Assembly: GCF_036826855.1 (NCBI RefSeq)
Contig: NZ_CP104578.1
Span: 6,297,501-6,361,500 of the forward strand
Origin: Streptomyces sp. SJL17-4
Lineage (GTDB): Bacteria; Actinomycetota; Actinomycetes; Streptomycetales; Streptomycetaceae
Direction of reading: 5' to 3'
DNA: 64,000 nt
The position numbers and the translations under genes are program-made. Under the pieces are notes generated by a model. It saw only the letters and a list, made by a program, of their open reading frames with translations. It was not told the origin of the DNA and made no database searches. How positions within the stretch are numbered: the first letter of the stretch is position 1; every line of letters starts with the position of its first letter. Of this stretch, positions 44,289 through 54,040 are shown in pieces.

Positions 44289-45503
44289 GTGGCAGCACCG
44301 CAGAACTACCTCGCAGTCATCAAGGTCATCGGTGTCGGCGGCGGTGGTGTCAATGCCATCAACCGAATGATCGAGGTCGGTCTCAAGGGCGTCGAGTTCA
44401 TCGCGATCAACACCGACGCGCAAGCGCTGTTGATGAGCGACGCCGACGTCAAGCTCGACGTCGGCCGTGAACTCACCCGTGGCCTCGGCGCCGGGGCGAA
44501 CCCGGCCGTCGGTCGCAAGGCGGCAGAGGACCACCGTGAGGAGATCGAGGAGGTCCTCAAGGGGGCCGACATGGTCTTCGTCACCGCCGGAGAAGGCGGC
44601 GGCACCGGCACCGGCGGCGCACCCGTCGTCGCCAACATCGCGCGCTCGCTCGGCGCCCTGACGATCGGTGTGGTCACCAGGCCGTTCACCTTCGAGGGCC
44701 GCCGTCGCGCCAACCAGGCGGAGGACGGCATCGCCGAGCTCCGCGAAGAGGTCGACACCCTCATCGTCATCCCCAACGACCGGCTCCTGTCGATCTCGGA
44801 CCGTCAGGTCTCCGTGCTCGACGCCTTCAAGTCGGCCGACCAGGTGCTGCTGAGCGGTGTGCAGGGCATCACCGACCTCATCACCACCCCGGGTCTGATC
44901 AACCTCGACTTCGCCGACGTCAAGTCGGTCATGTCCGAGGCCGGTTCGGCCCTGATGGGCATCGGCTCCGCCCGCGGCGACGACCGCGCGGTGGCCGCGG
45001 CGGAGATGGCGATCTCCTCGCCGCTCCTCGAGGCCTCCATCGACGGCGCCCGTGGCGTGCTGCTCTCCATCTCCGGCGGCAGCGACCTCGGTCTCTTCGA
45101 GATCAACGAGGCCGCGCAGCTGGTCAGCGAGGCCGCCCACCCCGAGGCCAACATCATCTTCGGCGCCGTCATCGACGACGCCCTCGGCGACGAGGTCCGG
45201 GTCACCGTCATCGCGGCCGGCTTCGACGGCGGCCAGCCGCCGGCCCGCCGGGACAACATCATCGGCTCGGTCTCCGCCAAGCGCGAGGAGCCGGCCCCGG
45301 CGCCCCGCCACGTCGAGACCTCCCGCCCGCTGGGCGGCCTCGGCACGGTCGCCCCGCGCGAGGAGCCGGTCCAGGTTCCGGCCGAGCCCGCGCCGGCGGT
45401 CAACGAGACCCCGCTGTCGCCCGCGCCTCCGGTCGTCCCGCCGGCCCGTCCGTACGCGGACAGCCAGGCCGAAGAGCTGGACGTCCCGGACTTCCTGAAG
45501 TGA
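44289..45503 (+). CDS. ftsZ: Tubulin-like cell division GTPase FtsZ
   Basis: 404 aa. Forms the Z-ring, in streptomycetes both sparse vegetative cross-walls and sporulation septa. GTP-binding GGGTGTG at residues 103-109, T7 loop [11 protein letters not shown], and the C-terminal tail ELDVPDFLK that contacts SepF and FtsW. GTG start with GAGGCGAGAGG upstream. ftsA and zipA are absent; SepF, encoded 3 genes on, is the membrane anchor. Confidence 0.98.
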   Translation: MAAPQNYLAVIKVIGVGGGGVNAINRMIEVGLKGVEFIAINTDAQALLMSDADVKLDVGRELTRGLGAGANPAVGRKAAEDHREEIEEVLKGADMVFVTAGEGGGTGTGGAPVVANIARSLGALTIGVVTRPFTFEGRRRANQAEDGIAELREEVDTLIVIPNDRLLSISDRQVSVLDAFKSADQVLLSGVQGITDLITTPGLINLDFADVKSVMSEAGSALMGIGSARGDDRAVAAAEMAISSPLLEASIDGARGVLLSISGGSDLGLFEINEAAQLVSEAAHPEANIIFGAVIDDALGDEVRVTVIAAGFDGGQPPARRDNIIGSVSAKREEPAPAPRHVETSRPLGGLGTVAPREEPVQVPAEPAPAVNETPLSPAPPVVPPARPYADSQAEELDVPDFLK

Positions 45504-46279
45504 TAGGACAGCGCTTCGACGCGAACGGCGCGCACTTCGCCTTCACCGACAGGTGGGGCGGGGTGAGCGCCGTTCCGTACGAGGAGCTCAACCTCGGCGG
45601 CGCGGTGGGGGACACCCCCGAGGCGGTACGGACCAACCGGGCGCTCGCGGCCGGCGCCCTCGGGCTCGACCCGGCGTCGGTGGTCTGGATGAACCAGGTG
45701 CACGGCGCGGACGTCGCCGAGGTCGAGGGGCCGTGGGCCACCGACGGGATTCCGTCGGTGGACGCCCTCGTCACCACCCGGTCCGGACTCGCCCTCGCCG
45801 TCCTCACCGCGGACTGCGTCCCCGTCCTGCTGGCCGATCCGGTCGCCGGCGTCGCGGCCGCCGCCCACGCGGGGCGGCCCGGGATGGTGGCGGGTGTCGT
45901 TCCCGCCGCGGTCGCGGCCATGATCGAACTCGGCGCCGACCCCGCCCGTATCGTCGCCCGCACCGGCCCCGCCGTCTGCGGGCGTTGCTACGAGGTTCCG
46001 GAGGCCATGCGCGCCGAGGTCGCCGAGACCGAGCCCGCCGCCTGGGCCGAGACGAGCTGGGGAACCCCGGCCGTCGACGTCACCGCCGGAGTCCTCGCCC
46101 AGCTCGAACGGCTCGGCGTCACCGACCGGCAGGCCAGTACGGTCTGCACGCGGGAATCCGGTGACCACTACTCGTACCGCCGCGATCGCACCACGGGGCG
46201 ACTCGCGGGATATGTCTGGTTGGACGCTGTGCCCACCCGGGGGACGACCCCCGGACCCCCGCAAGGAAAGAACAGATGA
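45500..46279 (+). CDS. pgeF: PgeF/YfiH-family multicopper-like protein (peptidoglycan editing factor)
   Basis: 259 aa, formerly annotated polyphenol oxidase/laccase. Metal site residues in [25 protein letters not shown] and [14 protein letters not shown]. coli YfiH removes wrongly incorporated L-Ser from UDP-MurNAc. GTGA overlap with ftsZ; ATGA-type overlap with the next gene. Confidence 0.9.
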   Translation: MIGQRFDANGAHFAFTDRWGGVSAVPYEELNLGGAVGDTPEAVRTNRALAAGALGLDPASVVWMNQVHGADVAEVEGPWATDGIPSVDALVTTRSGLALAVLTADCVPVLLADPVAGVAAAAHAGRPGMVAGVVPAAVAAMIELGADPARIVARTGPAVCGRCYEVPEAMRAEVAETEPAAWAETSWGTPAVDVTAGVLAQLERLGVTDRQASTVCTRESGDHYSYRRDRTTGRLAGYVWLDAVPTRGTTPGPPQGKNR

Positions 46280-46995
46280 CGGACCGCACGTCGGAACTCG
46301 CCGAGAACCTGGCCCGGGTGGAGGCGCGCATCGCAGCGGCCTGCGCCGCGGCCGGGCGTCCGCGGGAAGAGGTGACGCTCATCGTGGTCACCAAGACCTA
46401 CCCCGCGAGCGACGTGAGAATCCTGCACGGACTCGGGGTACGGCACGTCGCCGAGAACCGGGACCAGGACGCCGCCCCGAAGGCGGCGGCCTGTGCCGAC
46501 CTTGATCTGACCTGGCACTTCGTGGGTCAGTTGCAGACCAACAAGGTCAGATCCGTGGTGGGTTATGCCGATGTGGTGCAGTCTGTCGACCGCTTGAAGC
46601 TCGTTTCCTCGCTCTCCGCGGCCGCGGAGAAGGAGGGCCGCGAGCTCGGCTGTCTCCTCCAGGTCGCGCTCGACGCCGAGTCGGGCGAGCGGGGTGACCG
46701 GGGCGGTGTCGCACCCGACGGGATCGAGGAGTTGGCGGCCGCGGTGGACGCCGCCCCGGGGCTGCGGCTCGACGGACTCATGACCGTCGCCCCGCTCTCC
46801 GGTCCGTACGCGGGACGGCAACGCGCGGCCTTCGACCGGCTGATGGATTTGTCGACTGCCCTGCGCGCGACCCGTCCGGCTGCGAACATGGTGTCAGCAG
46901 GGATGAGTGCGGACCTCGAGGAGGCCGTCGCTGCCGGGGCGACACACGTACGCGTCGGTACGGCGGTACTCGGAGTCCGCCCGAAGCTCGGGTAA
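46276..46995 (+). CDS. YggS-family PLP homeostasis protein (YlmE)
   Basis: 239 aa alanine-racemase-fold protein that binds pyridoxal phosphate without known catalysis. The PLP Lys lies in VTLIVVTKTYPAS; NMVSAGMSADLEEAVAAG and VRVGTAVLG are the family C-terminal signatures. The usual GENRVQE loop reads VAENRDQD. Within the ftsZ-ylmDE-sepF group typical of Gram-positives. Confidence 0.93.
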   Translation: MTDRTSELAENLARVEARIAAACAAAGRPREEVTLIVVTKTYPASDVRILHGLGVRHVAENRDQDAAPKAAACADLDLTWHFVGQLQTNKVRSVVGYADVVQSVDRLKLVSSLSAAAEKEGRELGCLLQVALDAESGERGDRGGVAPDGIEELAAAVDAAPGLRLDGLMTVAPLSGPYAGRQRAAFDRLMDLSTALRATRPAANMVSAGMSADLEEAVAAGATHVRVGTAVLGVRPKLG

Positions 46996-47133
46996 CGTCG
47001 CGAAGCAAGTCGGACCACAGCAGAAAATATGGTCATTCCGCAGAACGGCGGGACGACCCGTGGATCGCGGGCACTTGGTGACGCTGCGAATTGGCCAGTA
47101 TGGCGATCCACCACAGAGCGGAGGAATCGGAGA

Positions 47134-47757
47134 ATGGCCGGCGCGATGCGCAAGATGGCGGTCTACCTCGGCCTCGTGGAGGACGATGGGTACGACGGCC
47201 GGGGCTTCGACCCCGACGACGACTTCGAACCCGAGCTGGAGCCGGAGCCCGAGCGCGACCGGCGCCACATCGCCCCCCCGCGACAGGTGGAGCGTGAGGA
47301 ACCGGTACGAGTGGTGCAGCCTCCGGCCCCCCGCGAGCCGATGTCCCATTCTGTTCCAGTACTCGCCGAAAGCGGACGTCCGGCCCGAATTGCCCCCGTG
47401 GCATCCATCACACCCGAACGTCCCAGCATGGAGAAGAACGCACCCGTGATCATGCCCAAGGTCGTGTCCGAGCGGGAGCCCTACCGCATCACCACGCTGC
47501 ACCCCCGGACCTACAACGAGGCCCGTACCATCGGGGAACACTTCCGTGAGGGCACTCCGGTGATCATGAATCTCACGGAGATGGACGATACGGACGCGAA
47601 GCGACTTGTCGACTTTGCCGCCGGACTCGTCTTCGGGCTCCATGGCAGCATTGAGCGCGTGACGCAGAAGGTGTTCCTGTTGTCGCCTGCTAACGTCGAT
47701 GTCACGGCGGAGGACAAGGCCCGGATCGCAGAGGGCGGATTCTTCAACCAGAGCTGA
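47134..47757 (+). CDS. sepF: Z-ring anchor SepF
   Basis: 207 aa. N-terminal amphipathic membrane-targeting helix ([15 protein letters not shown]), acidic/Pro linker (about 20-110) and the SepF core (about 125-205: [45 protein letters not shown]). Tethers FtsZ to the membrane in place of FtsA. ATG 47134 with GGAGGAATCGGAG upstream was preferred to the open frame from 47029. Confidence 0.95.
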   Translation: MAGAMRKMAVYLGLVEDDGYDGRGFDPDDDFEPELEPEPERDRRHIAPPRQVEREEPVRVVQPPAPREPMSHSVPVLAESGRPARIAPVASITPERPSMEKNAPVIMPKVVSEREPYRITTLHPRTYNEARTIGEHFREGTPVIMNLTEMDDTDAKRLVDFAAGLVFGLHGSIERVTQKVFLLSPANVDVTAEDKARIAEGGFFNQS

Positions 47758-47838
47758 GAACACGAGAACCGGACGGACCGGTCGCGAAGCGGCCGGAACA
47801 AGTGAGAGCACGTAAGTCAGGGGAGAGGGAAACGCGGG

Positions 47839-48129
47839 ATGGGCGTCGCACTACAGGTGATCTACATCGTGCTGATGTGCTTCCTCGTCCTCCTGATCGT
47901 CCGACTTGTCATGGACTACGTCTTCCAGTTCGCCCGTTCATGGCAACCCGGTAAGGCGATGGTGGTCGTCCTTGAGGCCACCTACACTGTCACCGATCCA
48001 CCGCTCAAGCTTCTGCGGCGACTCATCCCGCCGCTGCGTCTCGGGGGCGTGGCACTCGACCTGTCCTTCTTCGTTCTGATGATCATCGTCTACATCCTGA
48101 TCTCCATCGTGAGCAACTTCGCGAGGTGA
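47839..48129 (+). CDS. YggT-family membrane protein (YlmG)
   Basis: 96 aa with two membrane helices (about 3-28 and 73-95) and the family segment [24 protein letters not shown] between. Conserved beside sepF; role in osmotic or division processes is not settled. GGGGAGAGGG before the ATG. Confidence 0.92.
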   Translation: MGVALQVIYIVLMCFLVLLIVRLVMDYVFQFARSWQPGKAMVVVLEATYTVTDPPLKLLRRLIPPLRLGGVALDLSFFVLMIIVYILISIVSNFAR

Positions 48130-48184
48130 ATGTGGACGATACGGTCTTGCCGACTGCCGACGACTACGTAGAGGTGAAGAAGAG

Positions 48185-49294
48185 ATGCCGCTGACCCCCG
48201 AGGACGTGCGGAACAAGCAGTTCACGACCGTCCGCCTCCGAGAAGGCTATGACGAGGACGAGGTCGATGCCTTCCTCGACGAGGTCGAGGCCGAGCTGAC
48301 CCGCCTGCTCCGCGAGAACGAGGACCTGCGCGCCAAGCTGGCCGCCGCGACGCGTGCCGCCGCGCAGAACCAGCAGCAGCAGGGGATGCGCAAGCCCCCG
48401 GAGCAGCAGGATCGTCCCGTCGGTCCCGGCGCGCCCGTGCCCGCCGCCATATCCGGACCGCCGGTCCAGCAGCAGCCGCCGCAGATGGGCCCGCCGCAGC
48501 TTCCGTCCGGTGCCCCGCAGCTTCCCGCCGGCCCGATGCAGGGTGGCCCCATGCAGGGCGGCCCCATGCAGGGTGGTCCGATGCAGGGCGGCCCGATGGG
48601 TCCCGGCCCGATGCAGGGCGGCCCCATGGGTCACCCGCAGCAGCAGATGCAGCAGCAGATGCCGCCGCAGATGCAGCAGCAGCCCGCCCAGGGCCCCGGT
48701 GGCGACAGTGCCGCGCGTGTCCTCTCGCTGGCCCAGCAGACCGCCGACCAGGCGATCGCCGAGGCCCGCTCCGAGGCGAACAAGATCGTCGGCGAGGCGC
48801 GCTCGCGCGCCGAGGGCCTGGAGCGGGACGCCCGCGCCAAGGCGGACGCTCTTGAGCGGGACGCGCAGGAGAAGCACCGCGTCGCGATGGGCTCCCTGGA
48901 GTCCGCCCGCGCCACGCTGGAGCGCAAGGTCGAGGACCTGCGCGGCTTCGAGCGCGAGTACCGCACGCGTCTGAAGTCGTACCTGGAGTCGCAGCTGCGT
49001 CAGCTGGAGACCCAGGCCGACGACTCGCTGGCCCCGCCGCGTACCCCGGCCACGGCCTCGCTGCCGCCGGCCCCGTCGATGGCCTCGGCCGGCGCCGGTG
49101 CGCCGTCCTACGGCGGCAACGGCGCGATGGGTGGGGGACCGTCCATGGGCGGCGCCCCGTCCTACGGCGGCCAGCAGCAGATGTCCCCGGCGATGACCCA
49201 GCCGATGGCTCCGGTCCGTCCGCAGGCTCCGCAGCCGATGCAGCAGGCGCCGGCGCCGATGCGTGGCTTCCTGATCGACGAGGACGACAACTGA
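48185..49294 (+). CDS. divIVA: Polar growth protein DivIVA
   Basis: 369 aa. The N-terminal lipid-binding domain ([20 protein letters not shown] and [15 protein letters not shown]) is followed by a Q/P/G/M-rich linker with GGPMQ repeats (about 60-170). Then come a long coiled coil (about 175-285, many [15 protein letters not shown] segments) and a disordered tail ending IDEDDN. Marks hyphal tips and directs apical growth and branching. Last gene of the cluster, 55 bp after yggT. Confidence 0.96.
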   Translation: MPLTPEDVRNKQFTTVRLREGYDEDEVDAFLDEVEAELTRLLRENEDLRAKLAAATRAAAQNQQQQGMRKPPEQQDRPVGPGAPVPAAISGPPVQQQPPQMGPPQLPSGAPQLPAGPMQGGPMQGGPMQGGPMQGGPMGPGPMQGGPMGHPQQQMQQQMPPQMQQQPAQGPGGDSAARVLSLAQQTADQAIAEARSEANKIVGEARSRAEGLERDARAKADALERDAQEKHRVAMGSLESARATLERKVEDLRGFEREYRTRLKSYLESQLRQLETQADDSLAPPRTPATASLPPAPSMASAGAGAPSYGGNGAMGGGPSMGGAPSYGGQQQMSPAMTQPMAPVRPQAPQPMQQAPAPMRGFLIDEDDN

Positions 49295-49337
49295 CGGCGC
49301 GTGGTCGCGCGATGAGCGCGTAGCCGTCGGCAGGCTG

Positions 49338-49376
49338 AAGGGCCGGGCCCCCGGAATTCCGGGGGCCCGGCCCTTT
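49338..49376 (+). terminator. Very strong terminator closing the dcw cluster
   Basis: AAGGGCCGGGCCCCCGGAA (49338-49356) is followed immediately by its reverse complement, a 38-bp perfect palindrome centred on GAATTC and ending in TTT. Confidence 0.95.
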
Positions 49377-49410
49377 GCCGTGGCGGCGTACCCCGATCGA
49401 CCGGCCGCCG

Positions 49411-49500
49411 CCCCCACGGCCTGCGCCCGCCCGCACCGGGCCCCCGCGGCCTGCGCCCGTCCGCACCGGGCCCCCGCGGCCTGCGCCCGTCCGTGCGGGC
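49411..49500. repeat. 30-bp tandem triplet left of copy C
   Basis: Three 30-bp units (49411, 49441, 49471) built on GCGGCCTGCGCCCG and CCGCACCGGG. Non-coding and unrelated in sequence to the arms. Confidence 0.85.
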
Positions 49501-49619
49501 CGCGCCCGCCCCGCCTCGCCCTCGTGCGTGCTGTGCCCGCCCCGCCCTCGTCCGGGCCGCGCCCGCTTTGCCTCGCCCCCGTCGCGGGGGCTTTTCCCGG
49601 CCGGGCCCGCGCACCCCAC

Positions 49620-49933
49620 CGCCGTGTGGGCACACGCCGCGGCCCACGCCCCCCGCCGTGTGGGCACACGCCGCGCCCCACGCCCCACCCGCCGTGTGGG
49701 CACACGCCGCGCCCGCCGCCCCCCGCCGTGTGGGCATTCGTCCCGCTGGGGCGGGACGGGTGGGCACACGGGACGGCGCGCTCTGGCGGCGCCTCCGCCC
49801 CTTGTGCCTTGACCCGCACCACCAGTGCGCCGTGCATCGGGTTCGGGTTCAGGCGCGGGAGCCTAGGCCCGGCAAGGGGCGCCGTTCCGTTGTGCCCACC
49901 CGTTCCGCCCCAGCGGAACAGTTGCCCACAACG
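49620..49933. repeat. Dispersed inverted-arm element, copy C, with left-hand array
   Basis: The left arm 49727-49770 (GGGACG/GTGTG type), 117-bp core 49771-49887 and right arm 49888-49933 (GGAACA/TTGTG type) are in the same orientation as copy A. On the left, three partial units with CCGTGTGGGCACACGCCGCG (from about 49621, 49657 and 49692) repeat the outer half of the left arm. Confidence 0.9.
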
Positions 49934-50205
49934 GGGGTGGGTGGGGGTGGAGCCCCGGCGGAACAGTTGCCCACAACGGGGGTGGGTGGGGGTGGAGCCC
50001 CGGCGGAACAGTTGCCCACAACGGGGGTGGGTGGGGGTGGAGCCCCGGCGGAACAGTTGCCCACAACGGGGGTGGAGCCCCGGCGGGGCCGGTGCCCGCC
50101 ATGGGGGTGGGCGGGGGCACTGCCCCGGCGGGGCCGGTGCTCGCCACGGGGGTGGGGGTGGAGCACCGGCGGGTCCGTTGCCCGCAGCGGGGTGGGGCGG
50201 CGGCG
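49914..50205. repeat. Tandem array extending from the right arm of copy C
   Basis: Units begin at 49914, 49959, 50004 and 50049 (45-bp period, nearly identical, CGGAACAGTTGCCCACAACG plus a GGGGGTGGGTGGGGGTGGAG tract), then 50084, 50129 and 50170 (35-45 bp, degenerate). The remainder to 50312 is GC-rich and carries no gene. Confidence 0.9.
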
Positions 50206-50312
50206 GTGGGGTTTGCCGCAGCGGAACAGTTGCCCGCAACGCGGGCGCGGCCGACGCGCCGGTGGGTGCTGTCCCTGGGGAGCGAGCGCATGCACGCGGC
50301 GGGGGATGGCGA

Positions 50313-50344
50313 AGGGCCCGGCGCCCATGTGGGTGCCGGGCCCT
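50313..50344. terminator. Terminator after ileS
   Basis: AGGGCCCGGC (50313-50322) pairs with GCCGGGCCCT (50335-50344), with further CCCA/TGGG pairing inside. It lies 13 bp beyond the ileS stop. Confidence 0.85.
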
Positions 50345-50356
50345 CTTTCTTGGGGG

Positions 50357-53300
50357 TCAGGCCTTGCGGAGGTGGAACGTCAGGCCCAGGGGCTCGTCCG
50401 TGAACGCCGGGCCGTAGGTGGCGTCCGCCTCGCCCTCGGCGTGGTCCGTCGCCAGGACCTCGTCCGCGATCAGGGCCGCGTGGGTCTTCAGCGCCTCCGC
50501 CGTCTCCGGGGACTCCGCCTGCCAGCGCAGGGCGATCCGGTCCGCCACGTCCAGGCCGCTGTTCTTGCGGGCCTCCTGGATCAGGCGGATCGCGTCACGC
50601 GCCAGGCCCGCCTTGCGGAGCTCCGGGGTGATCTCCAGGTCCAGGGCGACCGTCGCGCCCGCGTCGGAGGCCACCGACCAGCCCTCGCGGGGGGTCTCCG
50701 TGATGATGACCTCCTCGGGAGTGACGGTGATGTCCTCGCCGTTCACCGACAGGGTCGCCTCGCCCGAGCGGAGCGCCAGCGACAGCGCCGCCGCGTCGGC
50801 CGCCGCCACCGCCTTCGCCACGTCCTGGACGCCCTTGCCGAAGCGCTTGCCGAGGGCGCGGAAGTTCGCCTTGGCCGTCGTGTCCACCAGGCTGCCGCCG
50901 ACCTCCGAGAGGGAGGCCAGGGAGGAGACGTTCAGTTCCTCCGTGATCTGGGCCTGGAGGTCCGCTGAGAGGGCCGCGAAGCCCGTCGCCGCCACCAGGG
51001 CCCGGGAGAGCGGCTGGCGGGTCTTCACGCCCGACTCGGCACGCGTCGCCCGGCCCAGCTCCACCAGACGCCGGACAAGGAGCATCTGCTCCGAGAGCGT
51101 CTTGTCGATCCGGGTCGTGTCCGCCTCAGGCCAGGTGGCCAGGTGGACCGACTCGGGGGCGTCCGGCGACACCGGCACCACCAGGTCCTGCCAGACCCGC
51201 TCCGTGATGAACGGGGTCAGCGGGGCCATCAGGCGGGTGACCGTCTCGATCACGTCGTGGAGGGTGCGGAGGGCCGCCTTGTCGCCCTGCCAGAAGCGGC
51301 GGCGGGAGCGGCGCACGTACCAGTTGGAGAGGTCGTCGACGAAGGCCGAGATCAGCTTGCCGGTGCGCTGGGTGTCGTACGACTCCATCGCCTCGGTCGT
51401 CTCGACGACCAGCGTGTTCAGCTCGGAGAGCAGCCACTTGTCGAGGACCGTGCGGTCGGCCGGAGCCGGGTCCGCCGCGCTCGGCGCCCAGCCCGACGTG
51501 CGGGCGTACAGCGCCTGGAAGGCCACCGTGTTCCAGTACGTCAGGAGGGTCTTGCGGACGACCTCCTGGATCGTGCCGTGGCCCACCCGGCGGGCCGCCC
51601 ACGGCGAGCCGCCGGCCGCCATGAACCAGCGGACCGCGTCGGCGCCGTGCTGGTCCATGAGGGGGATGGGCTGGAGGATGTTCCCCAGGTGCTTGGACAT
51701 CTTGCGGCCGTCCTCGGCGAGGATGTGGCCCAGGCAGACCACGTTCTCGTAGGACGACTTGTCGAAGACGAGGGTGCCGACGGCCATCAGCGTGTAGAAC
51801 CAGCCCCGCGTCTGGTCGATGGCCTCGGAGATGAACTGCGCCGGGTAGCGGGACTCGAAGAGTTCCTTGTTCTCGTACGGGTAGCCGTACTGCGCGAACG
51901 GCATCGAACCCGAGTCGTACCAGGCGTCGATGACCTCCGGCACGCGGGTGGCCTCCAGCGAGCAGCCCTCCGCCGGGCATCCGAACGTCACCGCGTCGAT
52001 GTACGGGCGGTGCGGGTCGAGCTCGGACTGGTCGGTGCCCGTCAGCTCGGTCAGCTCGGCGCGCGAACCCACACAGGTCAGGTGGTTGTCCTCGCAGCGC
52101 CAGATCGGCAGCGGGGTGCCCCAGTAGCGGTTCCGGGAGAGCGCCCAGTCGACGTTGTTGGTCAGCCAGTCGCCGAAGCGGCCGTGCTTGACCGAGTCCG
52201 GGAACCAGTTCGTCCGCTCGTTCTCCGCGAGCATGCGGTCCTTGACCGCGGTCGTGCGGATGTACCAGGACGGCTGCGCGTAGTACAGCAGCGCCGTGTG
52301 GCAGCGCCAGCAGTGCGGGTAGCTGTGCTCGTACGCGATGTGTCTGAAGAGCAGCCCGCGCGCGTCCAGGTCGGCGGTGAGCGCCTCGTCGGCCTTCTTG
52401 AAGAAGACGCCACCGACCAGCGGCACGTCCTCCTCGAAGGTGCCGTCGGGGCGGACCGGGTTCACGACCGGCAGGCCGTACGCCTTGCAGACCTTGAGGT
52501 CGTCCTCACCGAAGGCGGGGGACTGGTGGACCAGACCCGTACCGTCCTCGGTCGTCACGTACTCGGCGTTCACGACGTAGTGCGCCGGGGCGTCGAAGGG
52601 GACCAGCTCGAAGGGGCGCTGGTAGGTCCAGCGCTCCATCTCCGCGCCCGTGAAGGACTCGCCCGTGGTGACCCAGCCCTCGCCGAGCGCCTTCTCGACC
52701 AGCGGCTGGGCGACGACGACCCGCTCGTCGCCGTCGGTGGCGACGACATAGGTGACCTCGGGGTGGGCGGCGACCGCCGTGTTGGACACCAGGGTCCACG
52801 GGGTCGTCGTCCAGACGAGGAGCGCCGCCTTGCCGGCCAGCGGGCCGGAGGTCAGCGGGAAGCGGACGTAGACCGAGGGGTCGACGACCGTCTCGTAGCC
52901 CTGGGCCAGCTCGTGGTCGGAGAGGCCGGTGCCGCAGCGCGGGCACCAGGGGGCGACCCGGTGGTCCTGGACGAGCAGGTCCTTGTCGAAGATCTGCTTC
53001 AGCGACCACCAGACCGACTCGATGTACGAGGGGTCCATCGTCCGGTACGCGTCGTCGAGGTCGACCCAGTAGCCCATGCGGGTCGTGAGCTCGGCGAACG
53101 CGTCGGTGTGCCGGGTCACGGACTCGCGGCACTTGTCGTTGAACGCGGCGATGCCGTAGTCCTCGATGTCCTTCTTGCCGGAGAAGCCGAGCTCCTTCTC
53201 GACGGCGAGCTCCACCGGGAGGCCGTGGCAGTCCCAGCCGGCCTTGCGGGCCACGTGGTAGCCGCGCATGGTCCGGAAGCGGGGGAAGACGTCCTTGAAG

Positions 53301-53500
53301 ACGCGGGCCTCGATGTGGTGCGCGCCCGGCATGCCGTTGGCGGTCGGCGGGCCTTCGTAGAACACCCACTCGGGGCGTCCCTCGGACTGTTCCAGGGTCT
53401 TGGCGAAGACCTTGTTCTCGTGCCAGAAATCGAGCACGGCGTGCTCCATCGCGGGCAGGTCGACCTGGGCGGGCACCTGGCGGTACTGCGGCGGTGTCAT
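50357..53500 (-). CDS. ileS: Isoleucyl-tRNA synthetase (IleRS2 type, altered HIGH motif)
   Basis: 1047 aa class I synthetase charging tRNA-Ile. The first signature motif reads GAHH at residues 59-62 (NGMPGAHHIEA) where HxGH is usual, an exchange of the first and third positions. KMSKH is at about 597-601. Other parts include the CP1 editing insertion (about 200-420, with TTPWTLVSN and the Zn-type CPRCGTG) and a C-terminal anticodon domain. Size and sequence fit the eukaryote-like IleRS2 branch, which is less sensitive to mupirocin. ATG 53500 has GGAGGAA upstream, matching the end of the T-box leader; the open frame beyond is leader sequence. Confidence 0.95.
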   Translation of the reverse strand: MTPPQYRQVPAQVDLPAMEHAVLDFWHENKVFAKTLEQSEGRPEWVFYEGPPTANGMPGAHHIEARVFKDVFPRFRTMRGYHVARKAGWDCHGLPVELAVEKELGFSGKKDIEDYGIAAFNDKCRESVTRHTDAFAELTTRMGYWVDLDDAYRTMDPSYIESVWWSLKQIFDKDLLVQDHRVAPWCPRCGTGLSDHELAQGYETVVDPSVYVRFPLTSGPLAGKAALLVWTTTPWTLVSNTAVAAHPEVTYVVATDGDERVVVAQPLVEKALGEGWVTTGESFTGAEMERWTYQRPFELVPFDAPAHYVVNAEYVTTEDGTGLVHQSPAFGEDDLKVCKAYGLPVVNPVRPDGTFEEDVPLVGGVFFKKADEALTADLDARGLLFRHIAYEHSYPHCWRCHTALLYYAQPSWYIRTTAVKDRMLAENERTNWFPDSVKHGRFGDWLTNNVDWALSRNRYWGTPLPIWRCEDNHLTCVGSRAELTELTGTDQSELDPHRPYIDAVTFGCPAEGCSLEATRVPEVIDAWYDSGSMPFAQYGYPYENKELFESRYPAQFISEAIDQTRGWFYTLMAVGTLVFDKSSYENVVCLGHILAEDGRKMSKHLGNILQPIPLMDQHGADAVRWFMAAGGSPWAARRVGHGTIQEVVRKTLLTYWNTVAFQALYARTSGWAPSAADPAPADRTVLDKWLLSELNTLVVETTEAMESYDTQRTGKLISAFVDDLSNWYVRRSRRRFWQGDKAALRTLHDVIETVTRLMAPLTPFITERVWQDLVVPVSPDAPESVHLATWPEADTTRIDKTLSEQMLLVRRLVELGRATRAESGVKTRQPLSRALVAATGFAALSADLQAQITEELNVSSLASLSEVGGSLVDTTAKANFRALGKRFGKGVQDVAKAVAAADAAALSLALRSGEATLSVNGEDITVTPEEVIITETPREGWSVASDAGATVALDLEITPELRKAGLARDAIRLIQEARKNSGLDVADRIALRWQAESPETAEALKTHAALIADEVLATDHAEGEADATYGPAFTDEPLGLTFHLRKA

Positions 53501-53506
53501 CGAGTT

Positions 53507-53745
53507 CCTCCGGCGGACTGTCGTCATTCCGTCGGAGGGACGAGAGCGCTGCTCCCGCGGTACCACCCTCCTTGGCCCGGGGCACACGGCCCTGAGCCCC
53601 CTCATTGGGGTCGCGACGCCGGGTCTAGTCACCGCAGGTCTCCTGCGGCTTTCTTCCGACGGCTCCGGGGTGATGCTTCACATCGGGCTCGCCCCCGGGC
53701 TCTCACCGTCCCCGGGTCGCTCATGGCTGCGTACGACGCTACTCG
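53507..53745 (-). ncRNA. T-box riboswitch of ileS (translational type)
   Basis: On the minus strand the T-box sequence AAGGAGGGTGGTACCGCG is at 53573-53556. Downstream, CCTCCG (53538-53533) can pair with CGGAGG (53512-53507) that contains the ileS Shine-Dalgarno, so uncharged tRNA binding would free the ribosome binding site. A stem I-like hairpin near 53665-53720 contains AUC (53674-53672) followed by A, a fitting isoleucine specifier. This matches the actinobacterial ultrashort stem I class. Confidence 0.92.
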
Positions 53746-54040
53746 TCCCCATCCAAGCCTTTCGCAGGACCAGTGTACGGGGCCCGGGGTGGCGTGGCAG
53801 ACCGGTTTTCCCGTGACCCGAATGGCCATACGGGGTGGTTCGGACTTGGTGTACGGCCATGTGGGGGAGGGGTTGGACGGATTACCCGGCGGGGAGCTGG
53901 GCACAACCGAGGCAGGCTCGCCCCGTGGGGCGCGGGGGCGGGTGGGAACGGCGGCGTGCCCCGTTGCTGCGGGCCTTGGGCCGATTTATCGTCCCAGCAC
54001 GATTCGCGAGCAAGATCACAAAATGTGAAGGGGCCGCGAC
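53746..54040. other. Intergenic region between divergent ileS and TraR/DksA genes
   Basis: Contains an inverted pair ATGGCCATAC/GTACGGCCAT-like near 53821-53860 and an AT-richer stretch before 54041. No credible ORF. The start of the ileS transcript should lie near 53750-53770, but no strong promoter match was found. Confidence 0.4.

Noticed and set aside
49380..50968. Long plus-strand ORFs across copy C and the ileS 3' end
   Set aside because: They read through non-coding repeats and antisense to ileS.
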